Made by a program: the position numbers and the translations under genes
The notes under the pieces: generated by a model
The model's database searches: none
Seen by the model: only the letters and a program-made list of their open reading frames with translations
Told to the model about the DNA's origin: nothing
Assembly (NCBI GenBank): GCA_050633665.1
Contig: JBOEGY010000006.1
Coordinates: forward strand, 372,001-436,000
Source of the DNA: JAUIAI01 sp050633665
GTDB taxonomy: Bacteria > Pseudomonadota > Gammaproteobacteria > Burkholderiales > Burkholderiaceae_E
Direction: 5' to 3'
DNA length: 64,000 bases
Shown here: piece after piece, positions 8,703-17,979 of the stretch
How the letters are laid out: the number at the start of each line of letters is the position of its first letter
Position numbering within the stretch: position 1 is the stretch's first letter

Positions 8703-10523
8703 CTATGTTCGCCGTGGCGATATTGCAGTTGTTACGATTGCAGGTTCTGTCACTGTCACTTCCAGGACAGATACTTTTTCGTACTCAAGATAGTGGCGGG
8801 AAACCAGGGATTCGCCAAGTGTCAGCTTACAGGGCTGGCTCGCGTCCACGGTTATTGTCGCCAGGCTGCTCACAAGTGAACTGTCTTCAATTGACCAGTC
8901 GCCAGGCGCTAGATGCCATCTGATGACTGCGGTCTTAAAGGACCCATCAATCGTGTCAGTCACACACCACCCAGCCTCGTTCAAACTAAGTGAGCGTGTG
9001 TGTGACCCACGGCCTTTCGTGACATAGCCGCAGCATATGCGGCATTTAGCCGGGTCAAAGTCGAGTGACGAGGGCTCCAGCCAATCCGAGAATAGAAATC
9101 GACTAATTGCCGGCATTTGATCTTTGCTGTCAAACTCTACTGTGTTGTGTCTGGCTGTACCTGAGAACCAGCGTTGGCTATCGTTTCCCTTAATCTCGCC
9201 GTTATAGCTAAAGGTTCCGCTATCCACGACTAGATTGGCGCCGCCTTCCCAGATATCCACATGCAGCGCATCGGCATGACTTGGTCTGAATTTGAATATG
9301 GGTAGTCGAAGCAAGGCCATCGATTGTTTGTTTCTCATAACCGCATATCCACCCTCCGGAAACAGCTGGCAACCTGCCGTGTTGTCGTCGCTTGCCGAGC
9401 CAGTTTCTGCATCAAACAACTGCATTAGCGGATGAAGTTCGCTAATCGGGAAAATGGTGGCGTTCAAGAACACGGATGAGGCAAGATTGGCGCTTTGCCG
9501 GAAATCGCGATAGCTGGTGTCATCCATTCTGAACAGGTGGGTGCCGTCGTTGGCGCCGAGATTGGGTGCGTCTCCGCTAACGGGGTCGACCATTGCGGCT
9601 AACCAGTTCGTCGCCGCGCCCGCTCTTTCATAAAGCACTCGACTAAATGGCGGCTCTGCGAACTCCCGGCGCATTAATTCTGTAAGCGCCAAGGTGTCAA
9701 GCATCATCCGATGGTAAACAACTGAGTGTTGGGAGAAGCTTCCGTCTCGCATGATCAACCTGCGGGCGCGGTTTTCCAGCCACTTGCGCCCGGCTGCCTG
9801 CCATCGTAGGGCTTTGTTCTTTTTCGCCCTGTCCAGATGTCTTGCCAGATAACTGCCAATCAGGAACAACCCTGCCGCTTCACTGGTCCCGTGGTTGTTG
9901 TCTTGCGCAATCGCGTAAGAAAGCGTTTTGTTGATTCGCTCTCCGTGTTGTTCCAGCAAGTCAACAAATCCTGAATAGGGGCTGTCAAACCGATCACCGA
10001 GTACTTTTGCCGAGACGAGCAGGTTCAAGGCTCGCAGGGCTGTTTCCTGACCGCATTTCCAATTGACGCCTGCGTTCCCCGGATTTTTTTCGCACCAGTC
10101 GCGCAGCCAACTCTCGACGATGCTCACTAGCTCTGAATTTCCGCGTCTGGCTGACCAGCAAAATCGGGGCGCCCAGTCCATTCTGGATAACTCCCAGACG
10201 GTCTTAATATCACCAAGGCTCGGGTCGAAGTCGCTTAATCCGGACCAATGGGCGTGGGCGGAATCGACACGAGCCGAATTCCATCGATTGACAAACCAGT
10301 CAGGAGGAAAATCGATCCTGAACGAATGGTGGGAAAAGAACGGGACGTCGACCGCAGAATCACTGTCGGTACGGTCACTCAAAAAAGGTCCGGAGAGAGG
10401 CTCTTTTAGTGGCAATGTTCTTTTGAAAACTCCCAGCCTCAGCAGCGCACGGTATCTGGCTACGGCCAGCACGTTTACCGGGCCCAGCTTCCATAGAGTC
10501 TGCAATTTGGCCCGGTTGATCAA
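8703..10523 (-). CDS. Heparinase II/III-family protein
   Basis: This is a large protein of 606 residues with an alpha/alpha-toroid N-terminal half and a beta-sandwich C-terminal half, as in heparinase II/III and alginate lyases. Family marks are CGQETALRALN, the NNHGTSEAAGLFLIG segment (catalytic Asn region), VVYHRMMLD (Tyr region), RPSHADALHVDIW (His region) and ARHNTVEFD. Such enzymes cleave uronic-acid-containing polysaccharides. Here it may edit or degrade the polymer made by this locus, which has uronic-acid genes. No clear signal peptide was seen, so location is unclear. The start is a TTG at 10523 overlapping the stop of the upstream gene (TTGA junction). Confidence 0.85.
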   Translation of the reverse strand: MINRAKLQTLWKLGPVNVLAVARYRALLRLGVFKRTLPLKEPLSGPFLSDRTDSDSAVDVPFFSHHSFRIDFPPDWFVNRWNSARVDSAHAHWSGLSDFDPSLGDIKTVWELSRMDWAPRFCWSARRGNSELVSIVESWLRDWCEKNPGNAGVNWKCGQETALRALNLLVSAKVLGDRFDSPYSGFVDLLEQHGERINKTLSYAIAQDNNHGTSEAAGLFLIGSYLARHLDRAKKNKALRWQAAGRKWLENRARRLIMRDGSFSQHSVVYHRMMLDTLALTELMRREFAEPPFSRVLYERAGAATNWLAAMVDPVSGDAPNLGANDGTHLFRMDDTSYRDFRQSANLASSVFLNATIFPISELHPLMQLFDAETGSASDDNTAGCQLFPEGGYAVMRNKQSMALLRLPIFKFRPSHADALHVDIWEGGANLVVDSGTFSYNGEIKGNDSQRWFSGTARHNTVEFDSKDQMPAISRFLFSDWLEPSSLDFDPAKCRICCGYVTKGRGSHTRSLSLNEAGWCVTDTIDGSFKTAVIRWHLAPGDWSIEDSSLVSSLATITVDASQPCKLTLGESLVSRHYLEYEKVSVLEVTVTEPAIVTTAISPRRT

Positions 10524-12646
10524 CGTTGCTTTGTCCGTCCCAGTTCAATGCTGACTCGACTCACTTCAAGGATCTCATCAAGCGGAATAGGGGCCTGAGT
10601 CCCTTCCTTTATTGATTTCACGAATGCAGCGACGCAGGCATTCTGCCCTTTATCCTGACGCCATAATCGATGGTTGCCTGCACCATCCCAGCCAAAGCAT
10701 GAAAGTTTTCTAAAGTTGTCGATCTGCAGAATACCGCCGCCCGAAAAAATCTCAATGCGTTCTTTCGGAAATGACTTGCTACCGTTGGCTAAATAGTTGA
10801 TGGATCCAATCGAGCCGTTGGCAAACCGAAGCTGAATACAAGCTGTATCGTTTGTCTCGGCACTCATATAGTCAATGTGTGATCCGATGATCGGCGAGCC
10901 AGCCAAAAATCGAAGCAAGTCGATAAAGTGACAGGCTTCACCCAAGATACGCCCGCCGCCCGCCTGCTCGTCGTGAGCCCAGTGAGTAGCAGGAATTGCT
11001 CCAGCATTTACGGTATAGACAAACGCCGAAGCTGCGCTGCGACTACGAAGCAGTGTCGCGGCTTTCTCAACCAGCGGAGCAAATCGGCGGTTAAATCCAA
11101 CCATCAACCTGCCGTTGTATTGCTTCGCGGCTTCCTCGATCTTGGTTAGCTCTGAAACTTCCAGGCAAAGTGGTTTTTCCACAAATACATGTTTGCCCGC
11201 TTCGATGGCTCGAAGTACATAATCTGCGTGCGAGTCATGTCGGGTTGCAATAGTGACAATTTGGGTGTTGGTATCACTGAACAGTGTGTCTACGTCTGTC
11301 GAAGTCTGAGCGAATCCGAACTTCTTGCCGTTGTGAACGCCACTGACACCGCCGCTTGACGCAATTGTCCGAAGCGCGGCTCCTGCTTGTTTGAACGCTG
11401 GAATCAGAATTGCACCAGCATAGTTGCCAGCGCCAATAAAGCTGACCGACGGGTCATTTCCCAACGCCGGGCTAGCGGATGAGTGGATGCTGACAGTGCG
11501 TTCCCGTATTAGATCGGATGACACCTCGTCCGAAGCTAACGACGGGTAATCGAGCAGAATGCCCATCGAGGGCTCGCTCCCGGCGACAACTTCATATGCC
11601 TTAGCGGCCTCATCGATGGCGAATCGATGCGAGATAAGTGGTTTTACATCGAGCCTGCCGTCGGCCATCATATCGAGTACAGCCTCGAAATTGCGTTGAG
11701 CTGTCCAGCGCACATAGCCGATTGGATAGTCCTGGCCAAGTTCTTCGTAGTTTGAATCGTAGCGACCCGGGCCATAAGAACACGACACTTGAAACGACAA
11801 CTCCTTTTCGTAGAAGTCGTTTCGCGATAGTTCAAGACCTGTAACGCCAACCAGTACAACCCGGCCTCGAATGCGGCACATATTAGCGGCCTGTTTCACA
11901 GGTTCGCTGCTATCGGTTGACGCAGTGATGATCACAGCATCAACTCCGCGCCCTTTGGCAAAGGCTTTGGAGACTGCAACCGGGTCCTGCCCTGTTGAAA
12001 GATCGATGGCGTCAGCACCCATCGCTTTAGCTAGCTCAACCCTTGAGCTGTCATAGTCCAGACCGATCACTCTACAACCGTGAGCGCGGAGCAATTGCAC
12101 CGTCACCAAGCCGATAAGCCCGAGCCCGGTAACAACCACAGTCTCGCCCAGTGTTGGTTGAATCAGGCGGACACCTTCAAGTGCAACGGCTCCCAGCACG
12201 GTAAATGCTGCCTCTTCGTCACTAACCGGGTCAGGTACCTTCGCGCTGAGGTTTAGCGGCACACGTACCGCCTGAGCATGGGCTCCGTTCGAGACTACCC
12301 TCATTCCTTTCTCGAGTCCTTCGAGAGCCGGGTCGAATTCAAGCACGGTTCCAACATTGCAATAACCCAGCGGCAACGGCTGGTCCAGCTTGTTGAAAAC
12401 CGCTTCGAGGGTCGGCGCCAGGCCGTCTGTTCGAACTTTGTCCAGTACCATCCGGACCTTATCCGGTTGCTTCCGAGCCTTTTGTACGAAATTGGAGCGT
12501 CCAAAGTCGACCAGCATCCGTTCGGTGCCAACTGATACCAGGGTTTTGCGGGTTTGTACCAGCAGATGACCAGGTTTGAGACTCGGGTAGGGCACATTCT
12601 CGGCCCAGGTTTCACCCGAGCGGAGTGATTGCAGAACTTGTTTCAA
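10520..12646 (-). CDS. Two-domain oxidoreductase (MDR + Gfo/Idh/MocA)
   Basis: This is a fusion of 708 residues. Residues about 1-370 form a zinc-alcohol-dehydrogenase-like MDR domain with Rossmann motif GLGLIG at 174-179. Residues about 398-708 form a Gfo/Idh/MocA domain with FIGAGNYAG at 403-411 and EKP at 490-492. The MDR part lacks an obvious structural-zinc cysteine cluster. Such fusions are commonly found beside heparinase II/III-family genes in surface-polysaccharide loci, as here, but the substrate is not known to me; a sugar nucleotide or glycan end is likely. The start is a TTG at 12646, supported by the family N-terminus MKQVLQSLRSGET. It begins the minus-strand unit at 7.5-12.6 kb. 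Confidence 0.88.
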   Translation of the reverse strand: MKQVLQSLRSGETWAENVPYPSLKPGHLLVQTRKTLVSVGTERMLVDFGRSNFVQKARKQPDKVRMVLDKVRTDGLAPTLEAVFNKLDQPLPLGYCNVGTVLEFDPALEGLEKGMRVVSNGAHAQAVRVPLNLSAKVPDPVSDEEAAFTVLGAVALEGVRLIQPTLGETVVVTGLGLIGLVTVQLLRAHGCRVIGLDYDSSRVELAKAMGADAIDLSTGQDPVAVSKAFAKGRGVDAVIITASTDSSEPVKQAANMCRIRGRVVLVGVTGLELSRNDFYEKELSFQVSCSYGPGRYDSNYEELGQDYPIGYVRWTAQRNFEAVLDMMADGRLDVKPLISHRFAIDEAAKAYEVVAGSEPSMGILLDYPSLASDEVSSDLIRERTVSIHSSASPALGNDPSVSFIGAGNYAGAILIPAFKQAGAALRTIASSGGVSGVHNGKKFGFAQTSTDVDTLFSDTNTQIVTIATRHDSHADYVLRAIEAGKHVFVEKPLCLEVSELTKIEEAAKQYNGRLMVGFNRRFAPLVEKAATLLRSRSAASAFVYTVNAGAIPATHWAHDEQAGGGRILGEACHFIDLLRFLAGSPIIGSHIDYMSAETNDTACIQLRFANGSIGSINYLANGSKSFPKERIEIFSGGGILQIDNFRKLSCFGWDGAGNHRLWRQDKGQNACVAAFVKSIKEGTQAPIPLDEILEVSRVSIELGRTKQR

Positions 12647-12943
12647 TGGGGTATTCCAAGTTTTGAGGACGATAGTCTAAACGGTAGGGGCCGTTGTTAC
12701 GAGGGTTGGCTGTATGAGCTCAAACATATCCGCTACTTTATCGATGAATCCCATTTTGCTCCTCTATTATTTCGATCCGATATGCCAGTTTGCGTCTGTC
12801 GGCTCGGCGACTGGCCCGCATCGTTTTACAGAAGCGCCCCTTGTCACCTCATTTTGCCGCTTTCGAATCCTCTCGGTCTGTTAGAAGGTTGGGTGCAGAT
12901 CGATGAGCGGATAAAAACGATGAGCTAAAATCGCCTCGGTTTG
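12647..12943. other. Divergent intergenic region
   Basis: About 300 bases between the divergent two-domain oxidoreductase gene and a small ORF before the first island glycosyltransferase. A 99-codon plus-strand frame (12629-12928) crosses it but overlaps the neighbouring gene start and resembles nothing I know, so I do not call it. Base composition drops here to the AT-richer level of the island. Promoters for both directions are expected, but none was clear enough to place. Confidence 0.35.
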
Positions 12944-13111
12944 ATGGATAACCGCGAAATTGGAATGACTCTCGACGCAAAACGACTTGAACTGGCTAAT
13001 GCACTCAAAAATCTAGGTCTCAACCTGATTGGTAGGAAACTCGCGAATGCTCAAACACCATTGCCACTTCGCTCTCTATTATTTGAATTAGACGAGGTCA
13101 AAAGACTATGA
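12944..13111 (+). CDS. Small ORF (55 aa) coupled to a glycosyltransferase
   Basis: A 55-codon frame runs from an ATG at 12944 (alternative ATG at 12965) to a TGA at 13109-13111 that overlaps the ATG of the next gene in an ATGA junction. The product is basic and leucine-rich (KRLELANALKNLGL... RSLLFELDEVKRL) and could form one or two helices. No family is recognised. The overlap suggests that it is translated and helps to load ribosomes on the glycosyltransferase, or that it is the tail of a lost gene. No good ribosome-binding site is seen at its start, so the call is tentative. Confidence 0.35.
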   Translation: MDNREIGMTLDAKRLELANALKNLGLNLIGRKLANAQTPLPLRSLLFELDEVKRL

Positions 13112-14280
13112 CAAGAGCGACGGTACTTGTGAATCTAGTTCCTATTGGGGCTGGTGGTGGGCTGCAAAACGGGCTGTCTTTTCTTGAGCAGCTTCCAAGT
13201 ATCCCTGAATTTCTCGGTCAGGCTGTCATTGTTTGCGTCCGCGATAGCCCCATTCATAGCCAATGCATGAAGCTGAATATTCCTTGCGAGCCTGTTGCAG
13301 GAGGGAGGTTTGGTCGCTTGCTTTTCGAAACTTTCTACTCCAACCAACTTTTGAGAAAGTACGGTTCAACTCTCGTATTTACGTTGTTCGGCAACACACC
13401 GTTTGCATGTAGGGACGCATACTCAATAAGTGGCTTCGCATATTCCAATATAATCGACGATAGCATCGATTTCTGGGGATTTCTGAGCCCTGCAAAGAAA
13501 TTGATTAAAAAAGGAAAGGATCGACTAAGGCTCTATTTGGCGCGACTATCTAACGAAATAGTAGTTGAAACTGCGTACCTCAAGCGAAGAGCTGAGCAAG
13601 GGGTCTTTTCAGACAAAACCGTCCATGTGGTCGAAATGGAGCCTAGCTCATTTATTCTCAATACAGCGGGAGACAGAGATGTTAGTTCCGATGTAGAACC
13701 GTTTGTCGACCTCCTCTATCTAGCGGGTCCTCATCCCAATAAACGGATTCACCTGTTAGCGCCGATTGTTGCAAATCTTAATTCGCGAAGCATTAGCGAC
13801 ATGACTAAAAGAGAATACAGACTGGTTACTACCTTGCCTGAAGGAAGCGCGTTTCTTAGGACAGTACAAGACGCATTTTCTGGCCTTGGAATTGAAAATT
13901 GCTTGCTCAACAAAGGGCCGGTTGCCCCCGATAGGGTCGGTGAACTCATTCGGTCGTGTGACGCGATGATCAACATTGCGGCTCTGGAGAGCTTCAGTAA
14001 TAATTGGGTCGAGGCATGGGCTTTTCGAAGACCGCTAATCTCAACTGACGCGCAATGGGCCCGGGAATCCTGCGGCGACGCGGCGGTTTATATTGACCCT
14101 CAGAATGCTACTGATGCTGCAGAACGAATTGCCAACTCTCTCGAGAGTGACGCTCGACTTAGATCTCTTATTCGCAGTGGAGAAGAACAGTTGCATCATC
14201 TTCAGTCTGCTGGCCGTAAAATCGAGAAATACTTTCAGCTTGTACAGGCTGGTCTTACCCGAATTGAGTTGAAAACTTGA
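13108..14280 (+). CDS. Glycosyltransferase, GT4-like (group 1)
   Basis: This is a GT-B-fold glycosyltransferase of 390 residues. The N-terminal half begins VLVNLVPIGAGGGLQNGLSFLEQL, with the glycine-rich loop common in this class. The C-terminal half has LLYLAGPHPNKRIHLL, and SCDAMINIAALESFSNNWVEAWAFRRPLIST, which matches the E-x7-E donor-binding region. It probably adds one sugar to the lipid-linked O-antigen-like unit on the cytoplasmic side. It lies in the AT-rich island and shares a TTGA overlap with the acetyltransferase gene downstream. Donor and acceptor cannot be told. Confidence 0.78.
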   Translation: MTRATVLVNLVPIGAGGGLQNGLSFLEQLPSIPEFLGQAVIVCVRDSPIHSQCMKLNIPCEPVAGGRFGRLLFETFYSNQLLRKYGSTLVFTLFGNTPFACRDAYSISGFAYSNIIDDSIDFWGFLSPAKKLIKKGKDRLRLYLARLSNEIVVETAYLKRRAEQGVFSDKTVHVVEMEPSSFILNTAGDRDVSSDVEPFVDLLYLAGPHPNKRIHLLAPIVANLNSRSISDMTKREYRLVTTLPEGSAFLRTVQDAFSGLGIENCLLNKGPVAPDRVGELIRSCDAMINIAALESFSNNWVEAWAFRRPLISTDAQWARESCGDAAVYIDPQNATDAAERIANSLESDARLRSLIRSGEEQLHHLQSAGRKIEKYFQLVQAGLTRIELKT

Positions 14281-14792
14281 AGTACTTTCTTGTAGTGTTC
14301 GTCGAGACAGTTTCTTATTTGATATTTCTGCTACCGCGATTTCGACTCCTAAATGCAATGAAGTCGCTATACCTACAATTTGCATTCGGAGCTGTAGTTG
14401 GAAGAAGAGTCGTCTACTACCCGGGAATCTGGATTTTTACTGGGCGAAATCTCGTTGTTGGCGATGATGTTGACTTTGCTCATGGAGTATTAGTAACGAC
14501 CTCAGGCGGCGTCACAATTGGATCTAGAACGTTAATTGGGTATGGCACAGCGATTCTGTCGAGTAACCATCGCGTTCCTGCCTTACCTGCGCGAGTCTTT
14601 GATTCCGGCCATGAGAACGAAGCAGTGGTGATAGGCGAGGACGTTTGGATCGGCGCAAATTGCACTATCTTGCCGGGGGTTAAGATCGGTCGTGGATGCA
14701 TAATTGCTGCGGGTTCGGTGGTTACTCGCGATGTCACTGAAAACGCCATAGTAGCTGGAGTGCCTGCAACTACAATTAGGATGCGCACCTAA
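14277..14792 (+). CDS. Hexapeptide-repeat acetyltransferase (WcaF/NodL-like)
   Basis: This is a left-handed beta-helix O-acetyltransferase of 171 residues with repeats VGDDVD, IGSRTL, IGEDVWIGANCTILPGVKIGRGCIIAAGSVV, and the ending VAGVPATTIR typical of the maltose/galactoside acetyltransferase group. The likely catalytic histidine is in SSNHR. It probably adds acetyl groups to a sugar of the repeat unit. The start is TTG at 14277, overlapping the previous stop; a later ATG (MKSLYLQF) would remove the hydrophobic first 27 residues. The hydrophobic N-terminus may attach it to the membrane. Confidence 0.8.
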   Translation: MKYFLVVFVETVSYLIFLLPRFRLLNAMKSLYLQFAFGAVVGRRVVYYPGIWIFTGRNLVVGDDVDFAHGVLVTTSGGVTIGSRTLIGYGTAILSSNHRVPALPARVFDSGHENEAVVIGEDVWIGANCTILPGVKIGRGCIIAAGSVVTRDVTENAIVAGVPATTIRMRT

Positions 14793-14831
14793 TTCGCGAG
14801 CTAACAATAAGACAACTTAACAGGGAAAGTT

Positions 14832-15917
14832 TTATTTCGGATGGCCCTTTGTTGCCCCGTTAACATATGCACCAAAATGGGTGGCCCAATCTGGTGCTCT
14901 CCCAAATGGTTCGGGATACAAAATGACAATGGAGGCGGAGTTCTTGACTTCAGGGTGCAGCGGGCTTTTCCACGTTCGATCATAGTTAACCGTTTTCCCT
15001 AGCCACCACGAGTGGCTTGTGTTGTATTTCCAGTCAAAAACCCATTTCCGCCTACCGTCACCTTCGGGCTTATAGCCAGAAGCTAGTGATATCCAAGGGG
15101 TTACTTGGGGCACTCTATTTTGGCTGGCAAAAATAGTGGTGCGAACCAGCGATTCGAGCATTTCGGCTCGAATTGGCGGAGTGTACAGTGGACAACTGTA
15201 GGATAGCCCTGGCTCCTTGAGAGTCAGGCTTCTTGACCGGCGCCATTCCTTAATGAGGCCGTTGAATCGCCAGCAACCTCTACCGTACCATTCGATTCTT
15301 GCATTCGGGAAAATGGCTTTGGCAAGTTCGAACGCGGCCGTGTGTTTTTCTGCAATTGCTGAGTTCCAGGAGCTCCCAAACAACCCACTCTTGCTTCTAA
15401 ATCTTTCCGAGTCAAAGAGGATTGCGGACACTGGCACGGCATACCCTTGGGTTCTTTCTAGCTCTTTGAGAGTCTGCGATACGAATGAGAAATTTTCTCT
15501 CAGGAGTTCTAATTCGGCCCGATGCTGAACACGGTTCTGAAAAGGCGCTACATCTTTGGGAAACTTGTGGTGCCAGACTGAGTAGTTGATTGCAATTGAT
15601 GGGATTCTATTTTTATTGCTGTGTCTCATTCCTTTTGCAATTCTATTCACTTTCTCCAGTGTCAGCTTTAATTGGGCGCGTTGATTCCCTACGTGTGATT
15701 CGCCTCGAATTGAATACGCATTTGTAATGCGCATGAATTCGCGAATTACTCCCTCAGGTAGGTCATTGGGGACTGGCCAGGAGTAGTGAGTCTTGGTTAG
15801 GTTTGGTAACCGGGCCAAATCGCTTTCAAGAGTTGTCGTAGCTTCCGCTTGTCTGGCTAGAGTAGGGGCTATTAGAGCGGTGATCGAAAATGCGATAGTC
15901 AAGTAAATTGGTTTCAT
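14832..15917 (-). CDS. Secreted protein of unknown family
   Basis: I do not recognise this 361-residue protein. It starts with a clear signal peptide (MKPIYLTIAFSITALIAPTLARQAEA), so it is probably exported. The body has beta-strand-like segments ending in acidic residues (VSAILFDSERF, ARIEWYGRGCWRF, VTPWISLASGY, SIVILYPEPFG), an arrangement that recalls TIM-barrel glycoside hydrolases, but this is only an inference. It is aromatic-rich, with several WY/WW pairs of the kind that bind sugars. It lies between the acetyltransferase and the flippase in the AT-rich island and has no matching partner elsewhere in the window. A role in trimming or binding the exported polymer would fit. Confidence 0.7.
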   Translation of the reverse strand: MKPIYLTIAFSITALIAPTLARQAEATTTLESDLARLPNLTKTHYSWPVPNDLPEGVIREFMRITNAYSIRGESHVGNQRAQLKLTLEKVNRIAKGMRHSNKNRIPSIAINYSVWHHKFPKDVAPFQNRVQHRAELELLRENFSFVSQTLKELERTQGYAVPVSAILFDSERFRSKSGLFGSSWNSAIAEKHTAAFELAKAIFPNARIEWYGRGCWRFNGLIKEWRRSRSLTLKEPGLSYSCPLYTPPIRAEMLESLVRTTIFASQNRVPQVTPWISLASGYKPEGDGRRKWVFDWKYNTSHSWWLGKTVNYDRTWKSPLHPEVKNSASIVILYPEPFGRAPDWATHFGAYVNGATKGHPK

Positions 15918-16084
15918 TCGCTCGAGGCAGATGGGCCATAGTTATTTACGGGGAGAATCCTTTTATCCTAATGTGCTAGTAAGTGAAACTGCGGTGAGGG
16001 TACGGGATATTTAGCATAGCCGCCTTTGCGAATAACTTAATTCTTCTCTCAAATCAGATCGACATTTCGAAAATTCTAAGAGAG

Positions 16085-17368
16085 CTATTTTTCTGTAGTG
16101 CGCGGATTTCGTACGGAATATATTATGACCAAGTAGTACATTGAATAACTTATAAGATCCGTGAGCATCATAGCGAAGAGCATATCTCTCACATCTAGTG
16201 TTCCTGCCAGTTTCAAATACATCGCCAGCGTTATGGTGAATGCAAATAGCTTCCACGCTGCCCCAAGATGATTATTTCCAGTGCTCGATACGGCGTTACT
16301 CAGTGAAGATACGACGAAGCGCAATGCAATCGAAGGCATCAAAATTGTCAAGAATTCGCCGGCCTCACGCCACCTCTGCCCGAAAGCGGTTCCGAATATT
16401 TCAGGCGCGAATAGCATTAGTATGATGGTTACAGGGCAAATTAGAGCGAACAAGACCAAAGTCAGGCGGTATATGTATCTTCGAGCTTCGTCTTGTTTGT
16501 CGGATAGTTCCGCAGACTTTCTCAGATGAACCAGGGAAACGGCCTGGCCGACTAGAGTCATAGGGATGCCTGCGACGCGGCTCAATAAGGCATAGAAGCC
16601 TACTACAGATTCGGGGTAGTACTTAGTCAGAAAGAAAATTGGCATTGCTAGCTGAATTCCGTTGAGCAAGCTTGGAAGGGCCTCAAAGATAGGGAAACGT
16701 TTGTACGCAACCGCTAGTCGCAGAAGCCCGTGGTTTTTCTCGCTTACGAAGGCGGAAAGTTCTTTTCGATAAGAGTATGAAAGCACCAGGAAACAGAAGG
16801 TCAAGCCTAAAGTAAAGGCCAAGATTTGGCCGCTCGCTTCAAAACCGAGTCCTCCTAGTAGAATCGATACGGTGCAAACTACAACCGATTGTCCTCCGAT
16901 TGTCCGGCTAATTAATGAGTAATTGTTAATGCCGTTAGCGAAGCCCCGAAGAGCAGCATTTGCGGCAAATAGAAACAACGCGAGGGGCGCAACGAAGAGC
17001 CAGTTGCCTAGATGCTCGGCGTTGAGGAGATCGACTAACGGCGTTCTTCCTAATAGCAGAGCAGCAGCAAGGAACGCGCTGAATCCGCCGCAAATGCATA
17101 AAGAGAGGTAGAGTAGCCGTAGCCGGTCAAGTGGGTCCTTCGCAATGACAATAGCTAGATCGTAGCGCCCAGAAGCGGCGGCGGCTGGTGTAGAGGCAAT
17201 TGCAGAAAACAATACTAGCGCCGCAAAGCTCTCCGGGCCGTAAAGCCTAGTGATTATGGGATAAGCAGCAACTGTTACTAGTTGGGCAATAAAAATACCT
17301 GTCATCAGCGTTCGGACACTGCTAACGAAAGAGCTTTCTCGTATTCGTTTGATAACCTTTTTGATCAT
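16085..17368 (-). CDS. wzx: Wzx-type flippase
   Basis: This is a polytopic membrane protein of 427 residues in the polysaccharide transporter (MOP/MATE) superfamily. The N-terminal RTLMTGIFIAQLVTVAAYPIITRLYGPESFAAL segment is characteristic of Wzx-like flippases, which move undecaprenyl-linked units across the inner membrane. About 10-12 hydrophobic helices run through the protein. Its neighbours, a Wzy-like polymerase and glycosyltransferases on the same strand, define an O-antigen-like assembly set. It starts at an ATG and is preceded by an unusually long gap of about 610 bases. Confidence 0.88.
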   Translation of the reverse strand: MIKKVIKRIRESSFVSSVRTLMTGIFIAQLVTVAAYPIITRLYGPESFAALVLFSAIASTPAAAASGRYDLAIVIAKDPLDRLRLLYLSLCICGGFSAFLAAALLLGRTPLVDLLNAEHLGNWLFVAPLALFLFAANAALRGFANGINNYSLISRTIGGQSVVVCTVSILLGGLGFEASGQILAFTLGLTFCFLVLSYSYRKELSAFVSEKNHGLLRLAVAYKRFPIFEALPSLLNGIQLAMPIFFLTKYYPESVVGFYALLSRVAGIPMTLVGQAVSLVHLRKSAELSDKQDEARRYIYRLTLVLFALICPVTIILMLFAPEIFGTAFGQRWREAGEFLTILMPSIALRFVVSSLSNAVSSTGNNHLGAAWKLFAFTITLAMYLKLAGTLDVRDMLFAMMLTDLISYSMYYLVIIYSVRNPRTTEK

Positions 17369-17979
17369 AACAATTAGCTTATTCGGGGGCGCAACACACG
17401 CGATAGAATCGACAGCAAATTACAAGTTGTCTCGCTCGTTTCCGAAGCGAGCAATAGCATGACTCTTAGGCAGCATGCCCTGCTGACCACAATGGGTCCA
17501 GTTCTATTCTGAAAGAGCTCGGCGCCAGTTGAATGGTTAAATGAAGGACCAAGTATGGGGCGCACTTAGCATCTCTTTGATCAACTCACAGTGTTCGGTT
17601 GGAAACGGCTCAAGGCTTGGCGCCATGCGGTTGCACGGCAATTAATTCTTTTCATGTATGCGCCGATTCTGACTTGTGACAACGTGAATTCGCCTATCAG
17701 CCTTTGGACTGCTTAAACCATGCTAATTCGATGGCGTGTTCAACTCCGATTGGCGATTGTCAATTTTTTCGGGCGGCGGTTTTGCTGCAAACAATGAACT
17801 CTCGCGTAGCAAATACCCGACACTCTCGGGGGTGAAACTCGATTCAAAGGCTGGTAGCGCAAGTTAATTGAAATAAGGGATAGCAAAAAAGAAATCGGAA
17901 CTGTGATGCGATCCTGAAGTTCTAGTCTACTATGCGGAACTATTGTTCGGAATCTGGGCGTGGAGATTACAAAGGTTCT
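17369..17979. other. 611-base gap inside the island
   Basis: No credible gene is seen between the polymerase and the flippase, although both are on the same strand. The longest frames are about 60 codons with no recognisable product. A TGTGAC lies at 17675-17680. The length and location suggest a decayed gene or recombination scar in the island, or a leader with a promoter for the flippase. Neither can be proven here. Confidence 0.4.

Noticed and set aside
12629..12928. 99-codon plus-strand frame before the island
   Set aside because: Overlaps the start of the divergent oxidoreductase gene, has no ribosome-binding site and no recognisable product.
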